From Gryllotalpicola protaetiae (GTDB lineage Bacteria; Actinomycetota; Actinomycetes; Actinomycetales; Microbacteriaceae), in NCBI RefSeq assembly GCF_003627055.1, contig NZ_CP032624.1, positions 3,534,001-3,598,000 of the forward strand: 64,000 bases of DNA, in the 5' to 3' direction. Made by a program: the position numbers and the translations under genes. The notes beneath the pieces were generated by a model. That model had not been told where the DNA came from. It made no database searches and worked only from the letters and a program-made list of their open reading frames with translations. How positions within the stretch are numbered: the first letter of the stretch is position 1; the number at the start of each line of letters is the position of its first letter. This document shows positions 45,773 to 56,670 of this stretch, piece after piece.

Positions 45773-46006
45773 CTAGTGGTGGCCCGGGTGGCCGGAGCCG
45801 TGTGCCTCGGAGCCGGTCGAGGTCTGGTGCTGTGCTGCGTCCGGATCGCCCGAAGGGGCGTGCCGCCGCGCGACGTCTTTGTAGCTCCAGGTGACCGCAC
45901 CCAGGAAGATGAAGACCACCGCACCGATGATGCCGTAGACGATCGCGGGGATCGGCAGCTCGTGCTCGTGATACTCGTACGCGGCGAGGACGGCGGAGTG
46001 CAGCAT
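45773..46006 (-). CDS. Small single-pass membrane protein with His-rich tail
   Basis: 77 residues: short N-terminus EYHEHELPIP, one transmembrane helix (AIVYGIIGAVVFIFLGAVTW), then a hydrophilic tail ending in histidines (GSEAHGSGHPGHH). No family recognised; small proteins at this position, between proA and nadD, are common in related actinobacteria. The tail could bind a metal ion, which is inference. Confidence 0.72.
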   Translation of the reverse strand: MLHSAVLAAYEYHEHELPIPAIVYGIIGAVVFIFLGAVTWSYKDVARRHAPSGDPDAAQHQTSTGSEAHGSGHPGHH

Positions 46007-46046
46007 TGCGGTCTGGTTCCTTTCGACGTGGGGCGTCGGGCTCAGT

Positions 46047-47309
46047 CTATCGGCGGATCTGGCCGGAGCCGCGCACCAACCACTTCGTGCTCGTCAGTTC
46101 GGGAAGGCCCATCGGCCCGCGGGCGTGAAGCTTCTGCGTGGAGATGCCGACCTCTGCGCCGAATCCGAACTCTCCCCCGTCGGTGAACCGCGTCGACGCG
46201 TTCACCATCACCACCGCCGAGTCGACCTCCGCGAGGAAGCGGTCGGCGTTGCCGAGGTCGTTCGTGACGATCGACTCGGTGTGGCCGGTCGAGTACCGGC
46301 GGATGTGCTCGATCGCCTCGTCGAGGACGTCGACGACGCGCACGGCGAGGTCGAGACTCATGTACTCCGTCTCCCAGTCCTCCTCGACGGCGGGCACCGC
46401 GTCGGGGAAGATCGCACGGGCGCGCGCGTCGGCGTGGATCGTCACGCCCTGCTCGCGCAGCGCGCCGAGCACGGGTGGAAGGAGCCTCGCCGCAGCATCC
46501 GCATGCACCAGCACGGTCTCGACCGCATTGCACACGCTGGGGCGCTGCACCTTGGCATTGCGCACGATGTCGACGGCCCAGTCCTCGCGGGCGCTCGCAT
46601 CCAGCAGGATGTGCACGACGCCTGCGCCCGTCTCGATGACCGGCACCGTCGATTCGGTGACGACGGTCTGGATGAGCTGCGCGCTGCCGCGCGGCACGAG
46701 CAGATCGACGTAGCCGCGCGCGCGCATCAGCGCGGATGCGCCCGGGCGACCGTATTCGTCGATGGTCTGAACGGATGCCGCGGGCAGGCCAGCGCGCACC
46801 AGCGCGCCCTGGATCACGGAGACGAGCACCGCGTTGGTGCTCTCCGCAGCCGACCCGCCGCGCAACACGGCCGCGTTTCCGCTCTTGAGGGCGAGCGCCG
46901 CGATGTCGACCGTGACATTGGGACGCGCCTCGTAGATGGCGCCGACGACGCCGAATGGAACCCGCACCTGCTCAAGGTGCACCCCGTTCGGCAAGGTCTT
47001 GCCGCGCACCGATTCGCCGACGGGGTCGGCGATGGCGACGATGTCGAGCACCGCGTCCGCGAGAGCATGCACGCGCTGCGGCGTCAGGGTGAGCCGATCG
47101 AGCAGGCCGGTCCCGATGCCGTTCTCCCGGCCGCGGGCGAGGTCTTCCGCGTTGGCTGCGACGATCTCGTCGACGTGGGCGAGCAGCTCCTGGGCGATCG
47201 CCTCGAGGGCGCTGTCCTTCGCTGCGGTGTTGGCCGTTGCCAGCGCCCGTGCCGCGGTCTTCGCGTCGTCGAGCTTCGCGTGCAGGCCGGTCGGGTCGAA
47301 ATCGAGCAT
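46047..47309 (-). CDS. proA: Gamma-glutamyl phosphate reductase
   Basis: Second step of proline biosynthesis: NADPH-dependent reduction of gamma-glutamyl phosphate to the semialdehyde. It has 420 residues, of the aldehyde dehydrogenase superfamily, with the catalytic cysteine C260 in QRPSVCNAVET and family segments YEARPNVTVDIAALALKSGN and LRGGSAAESTNAVL. Start 10 nt after proB stop. Confidence 0.96.
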   Translation of the reverse strand: MLDFDPTGLHAKLDDAKTAARALATANTAAKDSALEAIAQELLAHVDEIVAANAEDLARGRENGIGTGLLDRLTLTPQRVHALADAVLDIVAIADPVGESVRGKTLPNGVHLEQVRVPFGVVGAIYEARPNVTVDIAALALKSGNAAVLRGGSAAESTNAVLVSVIQGALVRAGLPAASVQTIDEYGRPGASALMRARGYVDLLVPRGSAQLIQTVVTESTVPVIETGAGVVHILLDASAREDWAVDIVRNAKVQRPSVCNAVETVLVHADAAARLLPPVLGALREQGVTIHADARARAIFPDAVPAVEEDWETEYMSLDLAVRVVDVLDEAIEHIRRYSTGHTESIVTNDLGNADRFLAEVDSAVVMVNASTRFTDGGEFGFGAEVGISTQKLHARGPMGLPELTSTKWLVRGSGQIRR

Positions 47310-47319
47310 GCCTGCCAGT

Positions 47320-48099
47320 TTAGTTTCGCGCCGGCTCGAAATAGGTGCCGACGGATGCCCCGTCCAGCGCGTCCGCGACGAGATGCGTCGACGTCAGCAC
47401 CACCGCGATGCCCGCCTCCGCGGCATGCCGCGCCGCGGAGACCTTCGTGAGCGCTCCCCCGGTGCCGACGCTGTTCACCGTCGTCGCGCCGATCTCGACG
47501 CCCACGAGCTCGTCGCCGACGCCGACGAACGGGATCATCTCGGCGCCGGGCTGCTGCGGGGGCTTGGTGTAGAGCGCGTCGACGTCGGAGAGGAGCACGA
47601 GCACCTCGGCGCCGATGAGCCGCGCGACGAGGGCAGCGAGCCGGTCGTTGTCGCCGAAGCGGATCTCGTGGGTCGCCACGGTGTCGTTCTCGTTGACGAT
47701 CGGCAGGATGCGCAGTTCGAGCAGCCGCTCCATCGCGCGCTGGGCGTTGCCGCGATGGGTCGGGTCGTCCATGTCGTTGGCGGTGAGCAGCACCTGGCCG
47801 GCGACGATGCCATAGGGGTCGAGCGCCGCCTGGTAGCGGTGCACGAGCACGTTCTGGCCGACGGCCGCCGCGGCCTGCTGCGTGGCCAGGTCGTCGGGAC
47901 GGGCATCGAGCTCGAGGAACGGCATACCCGTCGCGATGGCGCCCGAGGACACCAGCACCACCTCGATGCCGCGCCGGTGCGCGGCGGCGAGGGCGAGCAC
48001 GAGCGGGGCGATCTGCCACGAGTTGTCGCCACTGATCGACGAGGAGCCGACCTTGACGACGATGCGCTTCGCGTCGGTGACGGTGGTGCGGGTGCTAAT
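47320..48099 (-). CDS. proB: Glutamate 5-kinase, probable ATT start
   Basis: First step of proline biosynthesis. The amino-acid-kinase domain has [46 protein letters not shown] and [14 protein letters not shown]; no C-terminal PUA domain, as in other short ProB proteins. The frame has no ATG, GTG or TTG between 48138 and the conserved core. I choose ATT at 48099: AAGGGA lies 6 nt upstream, it overlaps the obg stop as ATTAG, and it gives 11 residues before RIVVKVGSS as in relatives. The ATG at 48138 (24 residues before the core, 44 nt inside obg) is the conventional alternative. Confidence 0.9.
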   Translation of the reverse strand: MSTRTTVTDAKRIVVKVGSSSISGDNSWQIAPLVLALAAAHRRGIEVVLVSSGAIATGMPFLELDARPDDLATQQAAAAVGQNVLVHRYQAALDPYGIVAGQVLLTANDMDDPTHRGNAQRAMERLLELRILPIVNENDTVATHEIRFGDNDRLAALVARLIGAEVLVLLSDVDALYTKPPQQPGAEMIPFVGVGDELVGVEIGATTVNSVGTGGALTKVSAARHAAEAGIAVVLTSTHLVADALDGASVGTYFEPARN

Positions 48100-49633
48100 C
48101 GTCGTTCCCTTCCACTTCTTCGTCTGCGTCCACGTCATCGGCCCAGATCCCCGCCTCACGCTCGGCGTCGAGCTCGGCGCGGGCGGCGGCCTTGCCGTCC
48201 ATGCGGTCGTGGTACTGCTCACGACGCTCGCGCCGCGTGGCGCGGGAGCCCTGGCTGAGCCTCTCGTCGGTGCCGCGAGGCGCGGTGACGAGTTCCGCGG
48301 TGGAGGTCAGCGTCGGCTCCCAGTCGAACACGATCCCGCTGCCCGGGCCGATCACGACCGTGTCGCCGGCGACCGCTCCGGCCCCGAACAGGCCGTCTTC
48401 GACGCCGAGCTTCGCAAGGCGGTCGGCGAGGAAGCCGACGGCCTCATCGTTCTGGAAGTCGGTCTGCGCGACCCATGCCTCGGGCTTCTGTCCGAGGACG
48501 CGGTAGTACGTGCCGTCGCTGCCGCCCTCGACCTTGATGGTGAAGGGAGCTGCGTCGACGGCCTTCGGCCGCATGACGATACGGGGCCGTTCCTCCTGTT
48601 CGACGGCGAGGCGGGCGCGCTCGGCGTCGACGACCTCGGCGAGGGCGAAGGAGAGCTGGCGAAGGCCCTCGTGGCTCACCGTCGAGATCTCGAACACGCG
48701 GTAGCCGCGCGACTCGAGCTCGGGCCGCACGAAATCGGCGAGGTCCTTGCCGTCGGGAACGTCGATCTTGTTGAGCGCGACGAGCTGCGGACGCTCGCGC
48801 AGGGGCACCTGGCCGGCCGGGACCGGATATGCCGCGAGCTCGCTGAGGATCACCTCGAGGTCGGTGACGGGGTCACGACCGGGTTCGAGGGTCGCGCAGT
48901 CCAGCACGTGCAGCAGAGCGGTGCAGCGCTCGACGTGGCGCAGGAACTCCAGGCCGAGCCCCTTGCCCTCGCTGGCGCCCTCGATGAGGCCTGGGACGTC
49001 GGCGATCGTGAAGCGCGACTCCCCCGCCTGCACGACGCCGAGGTTGGGGGTGAGCGTCGTGAACGGATAGTCGGCGATCTTCGGCTTCGCGGCCGACAGG
49101 GCGGCGACGAGGGACGACTTGCCGGCCGACGGGTAGCCGACGAGCGCGACATCGGCCATGGTCTTGAGCTCGAGCTCGACGTCGCCCTCCCATCCGGGTG
49201 TGCCGAGCAGGGCGAAGCCGGGCGCCTTGCGCTTCGGGTTGGAGAGGGCGGCGTTGCCCAGTCCGCCGACGCCGCCGGCTGCGGCGACGAAGCGCATGCC
49301 CGGCTCGGCGAGGTCGACCAGCTCGTCGCCCTCCGGGGTCTTGACGACGGTGCCGACGGGCACCGGCAGTTCGAGATCCTCGCCGCGGGCTCCGTGGCGC
49401 ATGTCGCCCATGCCGAAGCCGCCGTTTTCGCTCACCTGGTGGGGGCGGCGGTGGTAGCCGAGCAGCGTGGTGACCTGAGGGTCTGCGACGAGCACGATGT
49501 CGCCGCCGTGGCCGCCGTTGCCCCCATCAGGGCCGGCGAGCGGCTTGAACTTCTCCCGGCGTACGCTCACGCAGCCGTTTCCGCCGTGACCGGCGCGCAA
49601 GTGCAGGGTCACGTGGTCGACGAACGTCGCCAT
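48095..49633 (-). CDS. obg: GTPase Obg/CgtA
   Basis: Large-subunit ribosome assembly and stress-linked GTPase, 512 residues from ATG 49633 with AAAGGAGA upstream. The glycine-rich Obg fold ([20 protein letters not shown]) is residues 1-158. The G domain has P-loop GYPSAGKS (166-173), [12 protein letters not shown] and LNKIDV. An OCT domain (about 340-425) is followed by an acidic C-terminal tail ([14 protein letters not shown]). Downstream of rplU-rpmA, as usual. Confidence 0.96.
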   Translation of the reverse strand: MATFVDHVTLHLRAGHGGNGCVSVRREKFKPLAGPDGGNGGHGGDIVLVADPQVTTLLGYHRRPHQVSENGGFGMGDMRHGARGEDLELPVPVGTVVKTPEGDELVDLAEPGMRFVAAAGGVGGLGNAALSNPKRKAPGFALLGTPGWEGDVELELKTMADVALVGYPSAGKSSLVAALSAAKPKIADYPFTTLTPNLGVVQAGESRFTIADVPGLIEGASEGKGLGLEFLRHVERCTALLHVLDCATLEPGRDPVTDLEVILSELAAYPVPAGQVPLRERPQLVALNKIDVPDGKDLADFVRPELESRGYRVFEISTVSHEGLRQLSFALAEVVDAERARLAVEQEERPRIVMRPKAVDAAPFTIKVEGGSDGTYYRVLGQKPEAWVAQTDFQNDEAVGFLADRLAKLGVEDGLFGAGAVAGDTVVIGPGSGIVFDWEPTLTSTAELVTAPRGTDERLSQGSRATRRERREQYHDRMDGKAAARAELDAEREAGIWADDVDADEEVEGNDD

Positions 49634-49652
49634 CTCGAGGTCTCCTTTGTAA

Positions 49653-49682
49653 AAGAAAGGGGCGGGCCGAAGCCCGCCCCTC
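49653..49682 (-). terminator. Terminator-like hairpin between rpmA and obg
   Basis: On the minus strand a GGGGCGGGC / GCCCGCCCC 9-bp stem with a TTCG tetraloop is followed by TTTCTTTT, a good rho-independent terminator shape. It begins 25 nt past the rpmA stop and would cut the strong ribosomal-protein transcription before obg. Confidence 0.85.
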
Positions 49683-49706
49683 AATTGAATCGCACCGATT
49701 CGGCTG

Positions 49707-49964
49707 TTATGCCTCGGCCGTCACGATGTTGACGACCTTGCGGCGGCCCTTGACGCCGAACTCGACGGCGCCGGCCGACAGCGCGAAGAGCGTGTCGTCG
49801 CCGCCACGGCCCACGTTGGCGCCGGGGTGGAAGTGGGTGCCGCGCTGGCGGACGATGATCTCGCCTGCGTTGACCTGCTCGCCGCCGAAGCGCTTCACGC
49901 CGAGGCGCTGGGCGTTCGAGTCACGGCCGTTGCGAGTTGAGCTTGCGCCCTTCTTGTGTGCCAT
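49707..49964 (-). CDS. rpmA: 50S ribosomal protein L27
   Basis: 85 residues, the usual length. N-terminus [20 protein letters not shown] and [20 protein letters not shown] are diagnostic for bL27, whose N-terminus reaches the peptidyl transferase centre. Followed by a terminator-like hairpin. Confidence 0.97.
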   Translation of the reverse strand: MAHKKGASSTRNGRDSNAQRLGVKRFGGEQVNAGEIIVRQRGTHFHPGANVGRGGDDTLFALSAGAVEFGVKGRRKVVNIVTAEA

Positions 49965-50002
49965 CTCTGTGTGCCTCTATGTCTTCTCTGCAGCCCTGCG
50001 GA

Positions 50003-50311
50003 CTACTTGATTGCGGTGACCTTGACGCGCGTGAGGTCCTGGCGGTGCCCCTGGCGCTTCTTGTAGCCGGTCTTGTTCTTGAACTTCTGGATCACGATCT
50101 TCGGGCCGCGGAGGTCGCCGAGAACCTCAGCGGTCACCTTCACCTTGGCGAGCGCCTTGGCGTCGGAGGTGATCTTGTCGCCGTCGACGAGCAACACCGG
50201 GGCGAGCTCGACGTTGCCGTTCGCGTCAGCCTTGATGCGGTCGAGCGTCACGATGGTGCCGACCTCGACCTTCTCCTGCCGACCGCCGGCGCGCACAACT
50301 GCGAAAACCAC
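50003..50311 (-). CDS. rplU: 50S ribosomal protein L21
   Basis: 102 residues, bL21: [60 protein letters not shown]. Cotranscribed with rpmA (38 nt gap). The 195 nt between its start and the divergent DUF4031 gene include a GGGGAGCGAAGCCGCTCC hairpin near 50336 that could belong to its leader. Confidence 0.97.
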   Translation of the reverse strand: MVFAVVRAGGRQEKVEVGTIVTLDRIKADANGNVELAPVLLVDGDKITSDAKALAKVKVTAEVLGDLRGPKIVIQKFKNKTGYKKRQGHRQDLTRVKVTAIK

Positions 50312-50492
50312 TTCAGTACCTACTTCTCCGGGGAGCGAAGCCGCTCCGATGCTTGATTTCTGGGTGACTCACCGGCCGGCGACCGTACGGGTCGGGCGCG
50401 GGAAACCTGATCTGCGGACGCGGCAAGAGCCAGCGCACGCCAACAATCAAGATTACTTGATGCGGAATGCACGGTCAAACCGAGACCACGTC

Positions 50493-50498
50493 TAGGCT
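50493..50498 (+). promoter_or_regulatory. -10 hexamer of the DUF4031 gene
   Basis: TAGGCT ends 8 nt before ATG 50507 with no ribosome binding site; likely leaderless. Confidence 0.4.
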
Positions 50499-50506
50499 CG
50501 ACACCC

Positions 50507-50743
50507 ATGACCGTGCTCATCGACCGCCCAGCGTGGCCGGCTCACGGCACACTGTGGTCGCACCTGGTCAGTGATGCGTCCCTTCAAGAATTGCACGCCT
50601 TCGCTGAGAATGCCGGAGTGCCACGCCGCGCCTTCGATCTCGATCACTACGACGTGCCTGCCGAGCGTTACGACGAGCTCGTCGCCCTGGGCGCCCAGCA
50701 GGTGTCCATGAGGCAGCTGGTCGAGCGGCTGCGCAGCAGTGGG

Positions 50744-50773
<30 letters not shown>
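50507..50773 (+). CDS. DUF4031-domain protein
   Basis: 88 residues, whole length matching DUF4031: TVLIDRPAWPAHGTLWSHLV, SLQELHAFAENAGVPRRAFD, DHYDVPAERYDELVALGAQQ and the closing SMRQLVERLRSSGLR. The family is widespread in bacteria and uncharacterised. Its 3' end overlaps convergent rne by 30 nt. Confidence 0.9.
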
Positions 50774-53173
<2,400 letters not shown>

Positions 53174-53410
53174 CGCTGGTGCACTCCTCGTACCGAGCGG
53201 CCGAAGCCTTCACCCCGGTCGCTACGGGAACTCTCCAGGGGCGGCTTCTCGAGCCGCCGCAAACCTTCCAACCGGCGGGCCATATCGCCCGCCTGCTCGC
53301 GTTCGCTGTGGGAACGCGAAAACCTTGTATTCAAAGGCCATCGTCCGCCTCGCGGGATGACCTGCATTTCATTATCGCACGGCGTGTCTCTCGACCCGGT
53401 TCATGCCGGT
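53174..53410 (-). other. Structured leader region upstream of rne
   Basis: About 240 nt on the minus strand between the divergent VKOR promoter and rne. Several local hairpins can be seen: GCGTTC/GAACGC, GGCGGGC/GCCCGCC, GGCGGCT/AGCCGCC. GGAG is close to ATG 53173. In other bacteria the rne leader mediates RNase E autoregulation; whether this one does is inference. Confidence 0.4.
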
Positions 53411-53420
53411 TTCGGCATGC

Positions 53421-53426
53421 GATACT
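53421..53426 (+). promoter_or_regulatory. -10 hexamer of the VKOR gene
   Basis: GATACT ends 6 nt before GTG 53433 with no ribosome binding site; likely leaderless. Confidence 0.45.
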
Positions 53427-53432
53427 CAGGGC

Positions 53433-54044
53433 GTGTCAGACACCGTTGCCGAGGCGGCTGCTCGCCCCCGTCACCTTGCCCTCGCCATCCTGCTCATCGT
53501 GGGCGGAGCGCTCGGGCTGCTCGCGTCGTTCTCGCTGATGAAGGACGACCTCGCGCTCTTGGCGGATCCGACAACCAATCTCGGCTGCACGATCTCGGCC
53601 GCTGTCCAGTGCGGCAAGAACATCGGGTCGTGGCAGGGCAGCGTGTTCGGATTCCCCAACCCGATGCTCGGTCTCATGACGTTCCCGGCGCCGATCATCG
53701 TGGGCGTCGCACTGCTCGGGCGCGTGAGCTTCCCCAACTGGTTCTGGCTGGTGTTCAACGCCGGGCACTGGTTCGCGATCATCTTCATCGGGTGGCTGTC
53801 CACCGAGAGCATCTTCTTCATCGGCACCCTGTGCCCGTGGTGCGCCCTGGTCTACGCGGTCGTGATCCCGATGTGGCTCGCCGTCACGCTGCACAACATG
53901 GCGGTCGGCCGTTACGGCCACGCGCTGATCGGCACTGGCAGCGCGCTGCTCAGCTGGGTCCCGCTGCTCAGCCTGGTGCTCTACGTCGTCATCGCGCTGG
54001 AGGCCCAGCTGCGACTCGACATCATCAGCCAGCTGTTCCACTGA
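53433..54044 (+). CDS. Vitamin K epoxide reductase (VKOR)-family protein
   Basis: 203 residues, five transmembrane helices. The redox cysteines are present: loop pair C52 and C60 (GCTISAAVQC) and active-site C134/C137 (TLCPWC). In actinobacteria VKOR re-oxidises DsbA-type thiol oxidases, using menaquinone as electron acceptor, for secreted disulfide proteins. No fused thioredoxin domain. A leaderless GTG start is likely. Confidence 0.93.
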   Translation: MSDTVAEAAARPRHLALAILLIVGGALGLLASFSLMKDDLALLADPTTNLGCTISAAVQCGKNIGSWQGSVFGFPNPMLGLMTFPAPIIVGVALLGRVSFPNWFWLVFNAGHWFAIIFIGWLSTESIFFIGTLCPWCALVYAVVIPMWLAVTLHNMAVGRYGHALIGTGSALLSWVPLLSLVLYVVIALEAQLRLDIISQLFH

Positions 54045-54116
54045 GCTCGGGCACACGCAGACGCTCGACGCCCGCGTACACGTTCATCGACTCGCCGCGC
54101 AGGAATCCGACCATGG
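54025..54116 (-). pseudogene. fdhD: C-terminal remnant of fdhD
   Basis: From ATG 54116 the minus strand encodes MVGFLRGESMNVYAGVERLR and a short tail to the TGA at 54025. This matches the conserved C-terminal end of FdhD (pattern LVGFLRGGRxNVYxGxER), a sulfurtransferase needed for formate dehydrogenase. The remaining roughly 250 residues that should lie upstream are missing; instead the sequence runs into a mobA fragment on the other strand. Recognised from family knowledge, not from a search. Confidence 0.6.
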
Positions 54117-54451
54117 TCAGGCGGCCAACCTGCTGGCCGGAGCAGTCGCTGCGGCCCGCGACGCGGGTGCCCGCGCAATCACCGTCGGCCCCGAGCGCGC
54201 CGGGAGTCGGGGCGCAATGGGTTCGGGAAGATGCTCCGTTCGCAGGCCCCGACGCTCGCCCGCAGTGGCTCTGCGGCATCTGCCGTGTCGATTCCCTGCG
54301 CCGGCGGCTGGCCGGTCTCGGCGATCCGGCCGGTGCCTCAATGAAGGCGCTGGTCGGCGGCCTGCGGCTCGCGAGGCATCCGGTCGCCCCCGCCGTCATC
54401 GGCGACATCGACACCGCGGCAGACGCGCGCAGCGCAGGCATCGATCTCTAG
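54109..54451 (+). pseudogene. mobA: Decayed molybdenum cofactor guanylyltransferase (mobA) relic
   Basis: Three pieces in order resemble MobA. First LLAGAVAAARDAGARAITVG then PERAG, in frame with 54109. Then, shifted by one frame, QWVREDAPFAGP. Then, with no sequence between, DARPQWLCGICRVDSLRRRL, AGASMKALVGGL and DIDTAADARSAG to the TAG at 54449-54451. Intact MobA starts with a GGxSxRxGxxK loop and has about 60-80 residues between FAGP and the PQWLCG-like motif; both are absent. So the N-terminus is lost, there is one frameshift and one internal deletion. Confidence 0.6.
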
Positions 54452-54485
54452 TTCGCCTGCGGTGCGCCGGGCGGGGACCGGCGCG

Positions 54486-54908
54486 TCAGGCGAACCAGAG
54501 TGCGAGCTCGCGCGCGGCGGACTCCGGGGAGTCGGACCCGTGCACCAGGTTCTGCTGCACCTTCAGACCCCAGTCGCGCCCGAGGTCGCCGCGGATCGTT
54601 CCGGGCGCAGCGGTCGTCGGATCGGTCGCGCCCGCGAGCGAGCGGAAGCCCTCGATGACCCGCTGACCGGCGACGCGGACGGCGACGATCGGCCCGGACT
54701 GCATGAACTCCAGCAGCGGCTCGTAGAACGGCTTGCCCTGGTGCTCGGCATAGTGCTGCGCGAGCAGCTCCAGCTCGGCTTCGACGAGGCGGATGTCGAC
54801 GAGCTGGTAGCCCTTCGCCTCGATGCGGCGCAGGATCTCGCCGGTGAGGCTGCGGGCGACGCCGTCGGGCTTGATGAGGACGAGAGTCTCTTCGACAGAG
54901 GTGGTCAC
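54486..54908 (-). CDS. ndk: Nucleoside diphosphate kinase
   Basis: 140 residues from GTG 54908, which overlaps the DUF4233 stop. Motifs ETLVLIKPDGVARSLTGEIL and the active-site histidine H123 in NLVHGSDSPESA. Balances NTP/dNTP pools. Last gene of the ileS-folC-DUF4233-ndk operon. Confidence 0.97.
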   Translation of the reverse strand: MTTSVEETLVLIKPDGVARSLTGEILRRIEAKGYQLVDIRLVEAELELLAQHYAEHQGKPFYEPLLEFMQSGPIVAVRVAGQRVIEGFRSLAGATDPTTAAPGTIRGDLGRDWGLKVQQNLVHGSDSPESAARELALWFA

Positions 54909-55300
54909 AGCGGGTTCTCCGTTCCGTTGGGTTGCTGGGTGGCTTTGACGCGCTCGGCCTTGTCCGCCGAGTACATCGCGTAGATCCAGATGGCGAGGAA
55001 GAGCGCGCCGACGATGAACATCATGTGCACCCAGATGCCGGCGACGATCGCGAGGATCTGCACGGCGAAGCCGAGCCAGGTGCCGCTGCGGTAGCGCAGG
55101 GTGAGGATCGCGAAGACTGCGAGCACGATGAGCGCACCGCCGCCGCCGATGACGACGCCTGCGGGGGCGGCATGCAGACCCCACGCGACGAGGGTGCCGA
55201 GGAACAGCACGATCAGCTCGAATCCGAGCACGATCGAGCCGACGGATTCGCGCAGGCTCCGCGTGCGCCGCGTGCGGGGCGCGGGCGCGTCGGCGCTCAT
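54905..55300 (-). CDS. DUF4233 membrane protein
   Basis: 131 residues with four helices (SIVLGFELIVLFLGTLVAWG, VVIGGGGALIVLAVFAILTL, WLGFAVQILAIVAGIWVHMM, VGALFLAIWIYAMYSADK). This small family sits almost always between folC and ndk in actinobacteria; function unknown. Overlaps both neighbours by 4 nt. Confidence 0.9.
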   Translation of the reverse strand: MSADAPAPRTRRTRSLRESVGSIVLGFELIVLFLGTLVAWGLHAAPAGVVIGGGGALIVLAVFAILTLRYRSGTWLGFAVQILAIVAGIWVHMMFIVGALFLAIWIYAMYSADKAERVKATQQPNGTENPL

Positions 55301-56670
55301 TCGAGCTCATCCGTCCGCGCTGAGCGCCAGCCACGCTGCTCTGCCAACGTCATCGCCTCGCCGACGAGGGTGATCGAGCCGGTCACGACGACCGCGCGCT
55401 TCTCGCCCTTCAGAGCCCACGCGCGAGCGGCCTCGATGGCTTCGCCGAGGTCGTCGACCTCTTCCACATGCTCCTGGGTCCACTCATAGATGTCCTCTGC
55501 GAGGTCCTCGGCGGGGCGCGCCCGCTCGGAGTGCGACTGGGTCACGATGAGCAGCGACGCCGCCTGGGCGAGCTCGTCGATGATGCCGTGCGCGTCCTTG
55601 TCCTTCAGGATGCCGAGCACCACGGCGACCTCGTCGAAGTCGAAGAACCGATCGAGTGCGGCGCGCAGGGTCGCGGCGCCGGCCGGGTTGTGCGCGGCAT
55701 CCACGATCACGGTCGGCTCGGTGCCGATCAGCTGCAATCGGCCGGGCGACGAGGCGGCTGCGATGCCTTCTTCGACGAGCTCGTGGGTCAGCGCGTGCGC
55801 GCCGCCGCCGATGAACGCCTCGACCGCCGCGATCGCGACGGCCGCGTTCTGGGCCTGGTGATCGCCGTAGAGCGGCAGGGTGAGGCCGTCATACGCGCCC
55901 GCCACGCCGCGCACGTCGACGAGCTGGCCGCCCACAGCGACGGAGGTGGCGGTCACGTCGAATTCGGAGGGCTGCGCGATGACGGATGCGCCGTGCCGAC
56001 TCGCCGCGGCCTGGATCTCGCGCATCGCCTCCGGGGTCTGTCGTGCTGTCACGACGGTCGCGCCGTCCTTGATGATGCCCGCCTTGGTCCGCGCAATCTC
56101 GGCGATGGTGCTGCCGAGCGCCGCCTGGTGGTCGAGCGAGATGGGTGTGAACACGGCGACGGTGCCGTCGCCGACGTTCGTCGAGTCCCACTCGCCGCCC
56201 ATGCCGACCTCGACCACCGCGACATCGACGGGTGCGTCGGCGAAGCAGGCGAAGCCCAGCGCGGTGACCGCTTCGAAGAAGGTGAGGCGAGGGCGGCCGG
56301 ATGCCTCGAGCTCGGCGTCCACCAGTTCGAGATACGGCCTGATCTCGTCCCAGTTGCGGGCAAGCGCCTCATCGGCGATCGGCTGGCCGTCGATGAGGAT
56401 GCGTTCGTTGAAGCGCTCGAGGTGCGGGCTGGTCAGCAGACCGGTTCGCAGCCCGTAGGCGCGCAGGATGCTCTCGGCGATCCGGCTTGTCGAGGTCTTC
56501 CCGTTCGTGCCCGTGATGTGAATGATCGGATACGCCTTCTGCGGGTCGCCGAGCACCTCGACGGCACGGCGGGTCGCGTCGAGGCGGCGCTCGGGCTTCG
56601 CCTCGCCGACCCGGGTCAGCAGTTCTCCGTACGCCGCGTCGGCGGCGGCGCGGTGGGAATCGTCGCTCAC
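55297..56670 (-). CDS. folC: Bifunctional folylpolyglutamate / dihydrofolate synthase
   Basis: 457 residues, Mur-ligase-type fold. The ATP-binding loop is [13 protein letters not shown] (51-63). Other motifs: [48 protein letters not shown], and [19 protein letters not shown] in the C-domain. GTG 56670 overlaps the ileS stop. Confidence 0.95.
   Translation of the reverse strand: MSDDSHRAAADAAYGELLTRVGEAKPERRLDATRRAVEVLGDPQKAYPIIHITGTNGKTSTSRIAESILRAYGLRTGLLTSPHLERFNERILIDGQPIADEALARNWDEIRPYLELVDAELEASGRPRLTFFEAVTALGFACFADAPVDVAVVEVGMGGEWDSTNVGDGTVAVFTPISLDHQAALGSTIAEIARTKAGIIKDGATVVTARQTPEAMREIQAAASRHGASVIAQPSEFDVTATSVAVGGQLVDVRGVAGAYDGLTLPLYGDHQAQNAAVAIAAVEAFIGGGAHALTHELVEEGIAAASSPGRLQLIGTEPTVIVDAAHNPAGAATLRAALDRFFDFDEVAVVLGILKDKDAHGIIDELAQAASLLIVTQSHSERARPAEDLAEDIYEWTQEHVEEVDDLGEAIEAARAWALKGEKRAVVVTGSITLVGEAMTLAEQRGWRSARTDELE

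Noticed and set aside
47320-48222. ATG at 48222 as the proB start
   Set aside because: It would embed 123 nt inside obg and add a 41-residue unrelated N-terminus with no ribosome binding site.
54113-54451. An intact plus-strand gene downstream of VKOR
   Set aside because: No single frame covers the MobA-like pieces; a frameshift and a deletion are needed, so it is recorded as a pseudogene.
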